DNA from: Odontesthes bonariensis
Lineage: Eukaryota; Chordata; Actinopteri; Atheriniformes; Atherinopsidae
Assembly: GCF_027942865.1 (NCBI RefSeq)
Contig: NC_134515.1
Location: 20,420,227 to 20,484,226, forward strand
Length of the DNA: 64,000 bases
Reading direction: 5' to 3'
Positions 38,666-49,254 of the stretch are shown here, in pieces. Every line of letters starts with the position of its first letter. Positions within the stretch are counted from its first letter, which is position 1. The notes under the pieces were generated by a model. It was not told the DNA's origin. It saw only the letters and a program-made list of their open reading frames with translations, and did no database searches. The translations under genes and the position numbers were made by a program.

Positions 38666-38942
38666 CATCGAGAGGAGTCAGATGAGGTGGCTCGGGCATC
38701 TGGTGAGAATGCCTCCTGGACGCCTCCCCGGTGAGGTGTTCCGGGCCCGTCCTACTGGGAGGAGGCCAGGACACGTTGGAGAGACTATGTTTCTCGGCTG
38801 GCCTGGGAACGCCTCGGGGTCCCCCCAGAAGAGCTGGAGGAAGTGGCCGGGGACAGGGACGTCTGGGTCTCTCTGCTCAAGCTGCTGCCCCCGCGACCCG
38901 ATCCCCGGACCAGCGGAAGATAATGGATGGATGGATGGATGG
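38666..38942 (+). mobile_element. 5'-truncated LINE copy with target duplication
   Basis: Encodes a reverse-transcriptase C-terminal tail (QMRWLGHLVRMPPGRLPGEV, later ELEEVAGDRDVW) across shifted frames, ending in (ATGG)n. The 11-bp duplication ATATTAAATGT flanks it at 38655-38665 and 38943-38953. This is a classic 5'-truncated target-primed insertion, probably RTE- or L2-related; the clade is uncertain. Confidence 0.85.
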
Positions 38943-40969
38943 ATATTAAATGTATCACAGGACCTGATGAAGACACCAATTTTTTTCAAACAGTTTCTAA
39001 GCTTGCTGGTTACTTTGGTATCTGGTTTACTTGTATTTTGTAATCTAATTTTAAAGAAGCGTTAGATTTTGGGACATTTACCCATGCAAATTGCGACCAA
39101 CTGAATCTTTTACCAATGATAGTTGCTGGTTTGACATGCATTCAGGGTTGCAGAATCTCGTAAAATCCTTCTTAAACATTGAGCAGTGGACTTCAAGAAT
39201 CTCTCACCAGAGTAGGCCTGTGTGTTATTTTACTGCAAGGCAGATTTACGGACCAAATGCCCACTCAACTTCCATTTCTGTAGAGTATATCTAAGCCAAT
39301 GGTCCATTCTATGCCTCCCCAACCTACCTTGCTTGTCATCATACACAAATGTTTCACTGCCTGTAATATGTCTTTCCATGTGCTTCTAATCAAGCTTCAG
39401 GGTCCTCCTTGGTGGTCGTCTGTCTCTTTGTGCTTGTACGCTGATCTCTCTAAGTCAGTCTCCTTTAGCACTTTTTGGAGTAGCCGACGGTCCTAACTTT
39501 CCGGCCCTTCCCTACTGTTCAAGACTGCACTAAGAAGTTAAATTTGGATGCTTGGTTTCAATACACAAAATTACGAAGCACGAGTTTGAATGAGTCTTGT
39601 AATATTAGCTCAGAAATGATGTGTGAACTAGTTAAACTGAATTTGAATTGATCTGGTAATGGCAGAGTCTGAAGAGAAGAGGAAAAGAACTGGGCTCCAG
39701 CAGCATAATTTGAATTATGTCGCATGAACATTAGATTAAGGTCACACACTCCCTTATTTAAAACATATTCTTTCTTCCCTCGTCAGTGTGTATGTGGGTT
39801 TCTGAGCTGTGTAGCAGACTGATAGCACAGAGAGAAACAAGCCCGCATTAAGTGATCAACTTAATGATCAACTGATATGCCTGAAGATGAAAGTATTGAG
39901 CAGGACAACTTTTCCCCATCAGTGCTGCGCCAGAAGCTGTCAGTTACAATACTATCTGAGTTGGCTAATGTTAACATTAAAACTGTATGTCAGTTTAATA
40001 CCAGTGCGTACAAGGCATAATAAAATACAAAGGATAGATGATCTGACATACTGCTTTGGATGTGGATGTTCGAGGAAAAATTTACGTTTTTTTTGTGTGG
40101 TTTTTTTTCAATACAGGACATTTCAAAAGGTTTTGGAGATACCTATAGAATGAGTGCAATGGACATGGGAATGAGAAGAACAGGAGAGACTGCATGTAAG
40201 GCATCAGACCAAATGGGAACCAGAAACTGCAAGCTGTCAGAGCTGCTACAGATTTATACTTTACTCCCTGAGATCTGCCACACATACACCTGCTCAGAGC
40301 AGAACAAAAGAGGGAGAATGTAGATGTGAAAAAGTATGTAGTCATGGGTCAAACAATGTGAGAGGATTAGTGATAGAGGCCTACAAAGATGAACGAGAGA
40401 TGGAGGACCAGAAAGTAAGGGGTCCAGTTCTGAGGAGAAAACGACGACATCAGCTGGCTCTTATTTAGATCAACCTTTTGTACTCTGAGAGCAGCTCTGT
40501 ACATCTGCCCTCCGTATGTTGGACTGCAATGGGTGGGCTGCCCTGTTCTGCCTTCTCCTCATACCGCCATATTTATTTCTGCAGGATACAGGAAGCTCTA
40601 TACATACTGAAACGGAAACTGTCCTTTCTGTGAAAGCATTCACCCAGGCATTTCTGATTGAGCATTATTAACCTCCTTATTAGTTCAACTGAAATATTTG
40701 AAACAAAATGGTGCGAAACACAGAAGTAGAAATGGTCAAATATTTTGCCCCTTCAGTTCAAGAGTTCATGCATTATTGTTTATGCATGATTCAAAAAAAG
40801 ACTTCAACAAAACTGATAACTTACCACATACACATTTTAACTTGTTTCAGCTCTAGTCCAATTTTTTCGATGCACATATTCCAGAAAACTGAACAGGAAA
40901 ATTTGCTAAAACAGACCTGTACTGCAAAGCTGCAGAGAAAATAAGATGCATTTCCCTGTGTTTAACACT

Positions 40970-41223
40970 AGGGGACATAGTCTGTGTATCATATCCATCC
41001 AATGTACAGTCTGGAATAACTGCCCAGCTGTCATTGGCCAAGACTGGACAGGTCCACAGTCCATCACAGAGACAAACAACCATGTGTGCTCACACTCACA
41101 CCTACAGACAATTTAGAGACACCAATTAACCTAACGTGCTGGTTTTTGGATGGTGGGAGGAAGCCGGAGTACCTGGAGAGAACTGTGAGGCGATGGTGCT
41201 GACCACCACACCACCGTGCAGCC
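40970..41223 (-). mobile_element. Old LINE/SINE fragment, minus orientation
   Basis: Contains ACTGGACAGGTCCACAGTCCATCACAG-like sequence, then CAATTTAGAGACACCAATTA and GGGAGGAAGCCGGAGTACC, a widespread fish retroposon segment. It overlaps in family, in inverse orientation, with the insert at 30892-31064. Confidence 0.65.
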
Positions 41224-41339
41224 CCTGTATATGTTATTAAATTGCAAATTGAACACAAACCATATATGTGAAAAAAAACCATTAAGGTTATGTAGGTACT
41301 GGGGACTGTCACTGAAAATCAAGAGGAAGCAAGTTCTCC

Positions 41340-41560
41340 AACAGCTTCTACTGGATACATCTGCTTTTCAAGTTACTGAAAGGCACTGGTGGTCAGGATG
41401 GGATTCAGTCTTGATTCTCCCATTTGTCAGTTGGGGGTGTTGTGCATTCCTCCAACCCCACTGACTTCCAAATGCAAGCAACAGTCAATGTGTGTCTATT
41501 TCATGAGGTGCTAAGACACTATTAAGTTATTTTCATGCACTGTAGCACAAACAACTGTTA
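41340..41560. repeat. Diverged dispersed repeat, copy 2
   Basis: Second copy of the unnamed repeat at 9560-9840, sharing the block GGCACTGGTGGTCAG and the order of later blocks. Confidence 0.5.
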
Positions 41561-41644
41561 AATATTATATCTGTGGACACAGAAAACACATCCGAGATCT
41601 GGCAGAGGTCCACCACACATACACACGCATTTGTATTTCATGCA

Positions 41645-41870
41645 CCACTGGGCAGCTGTAGCTCAGGAGGAGGAGAGGTCATCTAATATTTGGAAAGTTG
41701 GTGGTTTGTTGCCCGGCTTCCCCAACTACATTTCAAAATGTCTTTGGGCAAAAACCCCATGTTGCCGCCAATATGTCCATCAGTGTGTGAATACGTTGCA
41801 TAGCCTGTAACACTGTATAGACAAAGAAGTGTTGTGTGTGATTGGGTGACTGTGGCTTATAGTGTTCACA
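41645..41870 (+). mobile_element. tRNA-derived SINE
   Basis: The head GCAGCTGTAGCTCAGGAGG matches a tRNA A-box region and GTTGGTGGTTTGTTGCCCGG a decayed B box (GGTTCGATCCC). The body follows the fish SINE order TTGGGCA..ACCCC..GTTGC and GTGTGTGAATACGT. Clearly diverged from the consensus as I recall it. Confidence 0.75.
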
Positions 41871-44800
41871 ACTGTTTTTGTTGGATGGCAACATGTATCA
41901 TACTTCATAAATGAATAAAATTAACTCACACAAAGTTACATTTTCTTATCTTTGTTCACTCAACAATTGCTGTGCCAGCGCATTATTTCTTCATGCCTCT
42001 GGCCATTTGACTTATCACCACCCGCTAGGTAGAAGATGAACAGTCCTTGGCGGTTTGACGCAGTTAGACCAACCTCAGTGTGTGAACTCACTAACTATAA
42101 CTGACAGACACACATGACAGTACATGCCCCAGACCACCAGTTGACAGAGTGCTGCTAGCTGTTACTTTGACTTGAGGCTGGTTTGAATTAGAGCCGCTTG
42201 CCCCCTTCTACGGACCCCATACCTTGATCTAAACCTAATGCCTGAATAAATCGCAGCAGACCAGGTGATTTCTGACTATGATGAGTTAAGTTGGCCTTTG
42301 AGGAGGAGGTACACGAGTCGCACCTGTACACGGTTAACTCTCAAACCCTCTCAGAGAAGGCCTCTCCTGAACAGACCTATAAAATCTTTATGGATATGTT
42401 GACCGTGCTTTACCATCAAAGTCACTCATATGCTGCATCACTGGAGGATGACGCTGTTTCTGCAATTATCATACAGATCATCCAAACAAAGACAACAGAA
42501 AAAAAAGTGGATTTTAAAAGAACTGTTGCAAGACATTAGCAGATGCCATGCGTGTCTGTGTGTGCAGATATGTTAGTCAGTGACTTACTTTATCTTTTAG
42601 TCGTAGATGGTATTAAAAGGTCACATGGAATGCCAGACTGTATGTAGGTATAACTGTTTGAGAAGAAGTATATCCAGATGTGCGCTAATATGCATGCAGA
42701 GGCCTAATGGAGACTATCTGTAATCACAGAACCAACCACACATATAACAAATCAATGCATGAAAGTACTGTCACAAGAATATCCTCAGGCTCCCTTACAG
42801 GAAGACCCCATTTTACCACTTTTATCGATAAAAACACTCCCCGCCACCCCCCATCCCGCAAAATGCCATGTGGCTCCTGATAGCCATCTCCTCCCCTCAA
42901 TGGGTTCCTACTCAAGCTCTGCAAGACCAACTCTATAACTGCCCCCCAGAGAAACTATTTAATGGACTTAAGGAGCGTCTTAAGATCCAGATAAAACAAA
43001 TTCGCCCATACTTAATGCCAGATTCTCTATTTTGCCAGTGGGCAGATACAAATTAGCATGCCGTGATTTAAACGTGTTCATTGATGGTAACTAGGTAGTG
43101 ATATGGGTGCTTGTGCGTCTGCGGAAGGGAGGAGAATTCTCTATTCTCTGTTTTAATCTACGTCAGTTGTAATTCAGTTTGTGAGTTGATTTGTTGCACA
43201 TACACTATTCTTGAGATCCTACAGTTGAATTCAAAAGTGCATATGATGCTAAATTTGATCCTCCAGCTTTTTGTTCTATCGACAGTCTAAAACCAAGATT
43301 TCGGACTTTAGACTTCCTTCAGACTTTTGGAAGCAGAAACTCCTCCAACGGTTACAAATGGGGTTTTCTCTAACATGTGCAGTGTTGAAACATTATCAGT
43401 ATCCCGTGTTTGTCATAAAAAGGTATAAATCCTTAACATGTTAATGGCATTTGGTGCACATGTTACAGCTGCCAGTAAACATAACATTTTCAGAGAAGCT
43501 TGACTCGAGTGTGAGGCCTTTGTATATGTTCACAGTGCATCTGCCACACAAGGATGCAATACTATGATGTCTTGTTACCCTGGGAGTTTACTGGGAGCCT
43601 GTTGTTTTCCCTTGCAGTTGGAGCAATCTCATCATGACATTATAATGTAGATAAATGGCCCTAACCTGGCAGGCCCTACTCCATCCCTGCTAATGGAAGA
43701 GTAAAGTTATACTTCAATTCTTGTGCAACTCTGGTAATCTGTCTGAATTAAAAGCCATGCATCAAGTTGGGCTCCTTCATTGATCACTCTAAAAGCAGCA
43801 CTAGTATGACAGCGATAGACTCAATATTACACTCACACTGGTGTAGTGATAAAAATGGTACTTTTCTCTTAGATCTGTCTCTTTTGATCTAAATAATCTA
43901 AATAATTCAAGGTTCTTTTTGACTGACACCACATTTGTACAGCACAACATTTCCCCAACATGCTCACTGTACACATGGAATGGAATTGAGATGTCCATAG
44001 TTGGATTTGATTTTAAAACTGAGTCCGGTGGTAGAGCCTAAATTAAATTTGATGATCCTTCAGTTTATCTAGATAGCCTACTCAACTAATGAAGAGTGTG
44101 GGAACTAAATAGGATAAAGTTTCAGGCTTCACACTGAGTTTACATTGTAAAGTCTGTGGCTGTCGTCAGGTTTCTCTCTATAGACGATAAACAGCCCAGG
44201 GGGAATAAACCTAGATGCAGTTAAAGTGCCCAAAACACTTAAACATATACATGCAGCAACAGCAGAATGTGCAGCAGTTCCTTACACCGTGAGAAATAAA
44301 CATTATGTCGTGTGGCTTGATCTGTTTATGAGTAAGCCTCTGGCTTACCAGTGTCATGAGTGTTGTGTGTGTGCGTGTGTGTGCGTATTAGTATCTAATA
44401 GAGTAAAGGGTTGTGTGAGGAGGAATTGCAGGAGAACTAACTACCCCTTTCATGAGGAAAAAACAAACACAAGCTAAATGTTAGACAAGCTAAATGTTTA
44501 GCATTTCTGTCAATCCATCTACGTCTTTTATCTCCTCATCTTTACCACCTTTTCCCTGAATGACGCATGCTGGACCCCTTAGAGAAGCTAGCAGAGGTCG
44601 CACCAACCCTGCTAGCAGTTCAAAGGCCTGGCTACTGATGTTGCAGCAGCTCCCTGGACTCCACCACTGGCAGGTTGCATTGGCCTCTTGGCGAACATCA
44701 AGCAGTCCACAGGCCCTGGGATACGTACATCTGAACTTACCCACAGGGATGTTTCACAATAGTCCAGCTGGGAAGTCAGTGGGAGCCAAAAGGAAGGTGA

Positions 44801-45060
44801 GGGGGCTGCTGGAGAGGGTAGAATGGAGAAGCTGAGGAGAGTGAGATGATATCGGTAACACATGGGGAAAGATTATAGAAGCAAATGCTCTGCTTTTTTT
44901 GTCAGAAAGAGGAAAAGATTAGATTAGAGCCAGAGATGGTGAATATAGACACACTCTTGACATTGTATTAACTCCTGAACTACTTACACTACAGTCAGAA
45001 AATCATAACTTATCCCCCTTTTGACTGATATTTTCTATTTTCATCGCAATTTACAACAGA
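41871..45060. other. Intergenic sequence without recognised genes
   Basis: No exon, RNA gene or bounded transposon was recognised; a short (GT)n patch lies near 44362-44385. Confidence 0.4.
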
Positions 45061-45069
45061 ACAGCGGAT

Positions 45070-45500
45070 TGTCTTGTACTGGGTTGTCAAAATGGGAATG
45101 CTGAGTGATGCAGAGAAAACTATTCCAGCATGTATTACTTCTAGACTGAACAAATGTAGATGTGTTGTAAGTACAGGATCTCCCAGTAACACCCTCAAAA
45201 GCCTCCAGCCGTACTTAAATGCCGTATCCAGTGAACTGATGAAAACTGGCAGAAGACATCATATTTCTCTCATCGAGCTTCTTTTTATGGACTCCCTGTG
45301 AAATCCAAAACTGCAATTAACGTCCTTCTCACCCACAAAAGCATTACTGGCCAATCAACAGCATAAATTGAAGACTTTATTACCATGGACATGCCATGCA
45401 AGTTTCTTCCAAGAGTCTCTAAAATTAGAATGGGACGCAGAGCTTTCAGTTGTCCTTGTCTCTTGTGGAGCCAGCTCCCAGTTTGGTTTTGGGAAGCCTC
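45070..45500 (+). mobile_element. LINE (L2/Rex1-type) reverse-transcriptase C-terminal fragment
   Basis: The frame at 45074 encodes DAEKTIPACITSRLNKC, then LKSLQPYLNAVSSELMKTG and RRHHISLI, matching the DAEK.IHAFITSRLDYCN...NAAARVLT...DHISPVL series of fish LINEs. Further on, fragments correspond to LPRVSKIRMGRRAFS..LWSQLPVW. The reading frame is broken several times, so this is an old dead copy. Confidence 0.7.
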
Positions 45501-46499
45501 TCAACTGTAAGTAGAATAAAGCAAATTCAGTGATTTGAATGGAAACAGGCTATACGTGTTTGACAATAGATGCTTAAACATGTTAGCTGAGTGCTATACT
45601 CTATTGTATTGTTGAGTTGGACCGTTAATCTGTTTTTCTTCCTCCATTTTTTTTTCAGGATTTTTAGGGCAGGTTTAAAATACAACAATACACAATACTT
45701 ATTGGAGGGAGACTGAGTACATAAAGTGAACAAAAGTAACCCCACCCATAGCACTGATATGATATTAGTAGTCCCTGGATGCCAGAAATTTCTAAATTTG
45801 GGCTTTCTACTTAAAGGGTAGAGGAATGATATAAACAAGATGTTTTTAGTCAAAGGTGAGACTGAAATGCAGTGCCATCACAAACTTGGCAACACATCAA
45901 CAGTGCCAGCAGCTCAGGGCCTGCAGACCCTCTTGGAGAACCAAGTTTCAGGAGTAACTTAGGTCAGTGGCAGCTGAGTGGATTGATTTTGTGCAGAGCA
46001 TAGATGGTATATAATTGGGAATTACCCTCCTCATTTTTCATTCAATCGCTCTATAAACCTTTACGAGAGACAACACTAATACATGGATGCGACAGCTGGC
46101 TGAAGTCCCTTCCTCCCCAGCTGCAGTGCTCACGCTGCACCGTTGTATCTGGGAGGTTGAATCCTCACAGTACAAAACCACCATTAAAAATCTCTGTACC
46201 CTTGTCCAGAGTCAGGCGGTTAGTGAAATATTTAATATCTGTGGCCTATGTTTGTGATTTAACATCTGAGCACATTGCTTTGATCAAAACGAGCTGTTTT
46301 ACCATTAGCACAGATCATTTGAGCTGATCCAAAATCTGTCTTCAGCGGACAACCCCCCGGCATCTCAGATCAAGTAGCACAGACTCATTTTCTTTCCTTC
46401 TTGAGACCATTGTTTTATTGGTGATAGTTTTAATATTTCAGGCTGAATAGATTATACTGTATTTTTCCACATGTAAAACTTAGAATGCAGATATTCTGA

Positions 46500-46835
46500 T
46501 TTACTCAGACTTTACAGATTTGGCTTAAAACGTTTCTTTTTGACACAGTCTATTATTATTGCTGGCTCAGATAATGCTGGACATCCTTCCCAAGATGCTG
46601 GAGGACTCCCCATATGCACCGAGCATCTCCCCTTTATCTCCCCTCTTTCTTAATTACACCCTTTTTGTGTGTCATTAATTTTGTGTCTTTATTTCTCTTT
46701 CTCTGGTCTTCCCCAGTACCTTTCCTCAGTGTTTGGTTCCCACGGAGATTACCTCCTGTTAAAAGGAGTTAAATGCACCCTGAGATGTCTTGTTTGTGAT
46801 TTGGCACTGTATCAATAAAACAGAATTTCCTTTTG
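46500..46835 (+). mobile_element. LINE 3' end, probably the continuation of the 45.1 kb fragment
   Basis: TGGCTTAAAACGTTTCTTTT (family: LKTFLF at the ORF end) is followed by TGCTGGCTCAGATAATGCTG and the tail CACCCTGAGATGTCTTG..TTTGGCACTGTATCAATAAA. The same tail type appears at 58560-58624. About 1 kb of unrelated sequence separates it from the RT fragment. Confidence 0.6.
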
Positions 46836-49085
46836 CTGAATTCATCTAAATGGAATTGACCAGACACTTAATTAGCTAATCACTTCTTTGTAATTGTGTT
46901 GTTTTTACAGTTGATTTTAAAACACATATTTGTCTTTTCTGAGCAGCTAGACCAGCAGTGAATCTCACAACCAGAATTTAACCACATCGTACCGGTGGTA
47001 TTGGAACACTTTCACCTTTGGCTTCAAAGTGCGTTTTATGAGGCACTAAAGGAATATATTAGGAAATGAAGGTTTGCCAGTGATCGGTCTTTGGATACAA
47101 AAGGGGTGAGTCTTTGTCTGAACGCCATGTGAAAAGCATTGAACAGCCCTCATCTCCAAAATCTTTCATGAGAATATATAAAAAAGATATGTAAAAAAAA
47201 AAAAAGTGAAAGCAGAAATACGAGCTTCTCACTTTGGAGCTGAGTGCACGTGTACCGCCTATGATGGAGCAACTGTGAGAAGCTGCTCAAAAAAATCTCA
47301 CTCTGCAAAGTAAGTAAAATTGGTTGACAAGAAACAGACAGTGCTCACAACTTACATGTGATGTGCTCTGTGGTCCACTTTATGTGAAATTGTTGAAGTG
47401 AGAGGGACCCCTACTGGAAAGTCATGCTTCTGAACAAATTTACTGAGACAAGTTTTGACATTACCCATTGATTTAGCGTGCCGCCTTCCTACCTTTAATT
47501 GCTGTTCCTTTTGTGTTCAATTCTGCTGCTCATTTAATTGTAAAAGTTAATGGTACTAATTGTTTTCATTGACAAACTTATTGAATTACTCTTCCTTGAT
47601 TCATAATTTCTTCACAATTTATTTTCTAAATCCTGAGGTATTGAATTTATGACACTACAACACAACTTCAAGCCCATAACTGTGAAAGCACCAGCTATAA
47701 CCACCAACTTTATTGTTTTTAAGTGTGTTTGAGGTGAGTGAGTTTTGTGGAATGTGAACAAATTTCCCTCAAATATTTTAATAACTTATCTAACCCACAA
47801 CTACACTTATGCTGCCAAACTGTCCAGAGGGATACAGCTGTGGACAGTACATGACAGCATGTAGAAATCAGATGAGAAAAATGCATTTGCACATATCTGA
47901 CATGGACCTTTTTTTTATAGTGTGCACATGTACCGAAGACTGCTTACACTGTCTCAATCATCTGGGTCTTGTTGTGTCCATCTGCAGGAAAAGGGAGAGA
48001 AGTGCTTTTATTCCAGAATGAAGATATGTCTGACTGCATCTGAAGGCTACAATATTTCTGTCAGAGAGAAAAAAAAAGAAGCATTTTGCCAAGAACGTTG
48101 TCAAGAAACTTCATTACAATCGGAATGGTCCAAGCCTCCGGTGTTGTAGGTGGCGGTGGCGCTGCTCTCAGTAACGCTGGCAACCAGCTTCCAACACAAC
48201 GAAGAAGAACAGGAGCGCCATCAGGAAGGCGAAGAAGAACGCGGGAACTACTTTTTTTGTTGTTGTTTTTGTTTCTTCTGTACCCATCTGTAGATTCATT
48301 GCTTTGTCATTGATGGGATTACTGGCAGTTGTGTACGGGGTAAGGTGGATGCTATGACTCACCTGTGAGAGTTAATTGTTGCTCGTGTCATGCAGACTAA
48401 TTAGATGCACAGTGTCGGCACGACAGCCATCTAATGCTCGAGTATTACGATGTTACCAATCAAGTATTGTGTATAGATAAATAGCATTTAGCCCGTCACA
48501 CCACGTACGCAAAGGCACAATCAAAATAGTGCATCTTTAACGGGTAATACTCAGTATGAAAAACCCCGTCCTAACTGTCTCTGTTTCCTTAACATCAGCT
48601 GACTATTAGCTTGATTATGTTAGATTTATTAGACGATTTTAACTTGATTTCGAGTGCTTCAAAACTGAAGGTCTACGGGTTTCATTTTGTCTTAACAGAG
48701 ACGTTTATTCATCTGCAAAGTTACGAACTACATTCGCTTTGCAGACGAGCGTCGGAGTTAGTTAACCTCACAGATTTGGAAAATAAATTCAAAAATGAGA
48801 TGATAGAATGCCCACCGTGTATCGCTGAACTGTTGTAGGCCTCAACAAACTGTGGAAAAAGATGTTAAAGATGATGTTTTAGAAGCTAAAGTCATTTTTT
48901 GTGTGTTATCCCGTCAAAATATGGTATTGTTACCTATTATTTGGTCTCAAATGCAAAACTAAGCTTGGATTATTCTCTTACAAATCAGCAGCTCCAGTTT
49001 TCAAATATGTGTATTGTGATGTGCATTAAGGTGGATGTTTGATCATCAATGTGTGATCATCTTTCATTAATGTTTGAATGTTTTT
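46836..49085. other. Intergenic sequence upstream of fkbpl
   Basis: No exon was assigned. A GC-richer stretch at about 48115-48250 with GAAGAAGAAC repeats could be an unassigned 5' exon or promoter. A 75-codon ORF at 48611-48838 has no recognised family. Confidence 0.35.
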
Positions 49086-49254
49086 ATGAGCCTAGTGATG
49101 GAACGTGCTCACCTTCTGGATACACGACATGGTAATGGTGATCACGATGGCGTCGACGTCACCTCATGGGTGTCGGTGTGTCCCCGAGGCCTCTGGAGGG
49201 TCCGGCGAAAACGAATACACAAGCAAACGGCTTCTAGTTCTGGAGATGTTACGT
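49086..49254 (+). CDS. fkbpl: fkbpl exon 1 (N-terminus, tentative)
   Basis: Encodes MSLVMERAHLLDTRHG, then SWVSVCPRGLWRVRRKRI, comparable to human DLWYCPDGSFVKKIVI. Both ATG choice and donor are tentative; an earlier non-coding exon is possible. Confidence 0.55.

Noticed and set aside
47221-47290. Hairpin GAGCTTCTCAC ... GTGAGAAGCTGCTC
   Set aside because: Only about 10 paired bases with a large unpaired loop, too weak for a pre-miRNA call.
48611-48838. 75-codon ORF upstream of fkbpl (SASKLKVYGFHF, LCRRASELVNL)
   Set aside because: It looks protein-like but I recognise no family and no splice link to fkbpl; not called as a gene.
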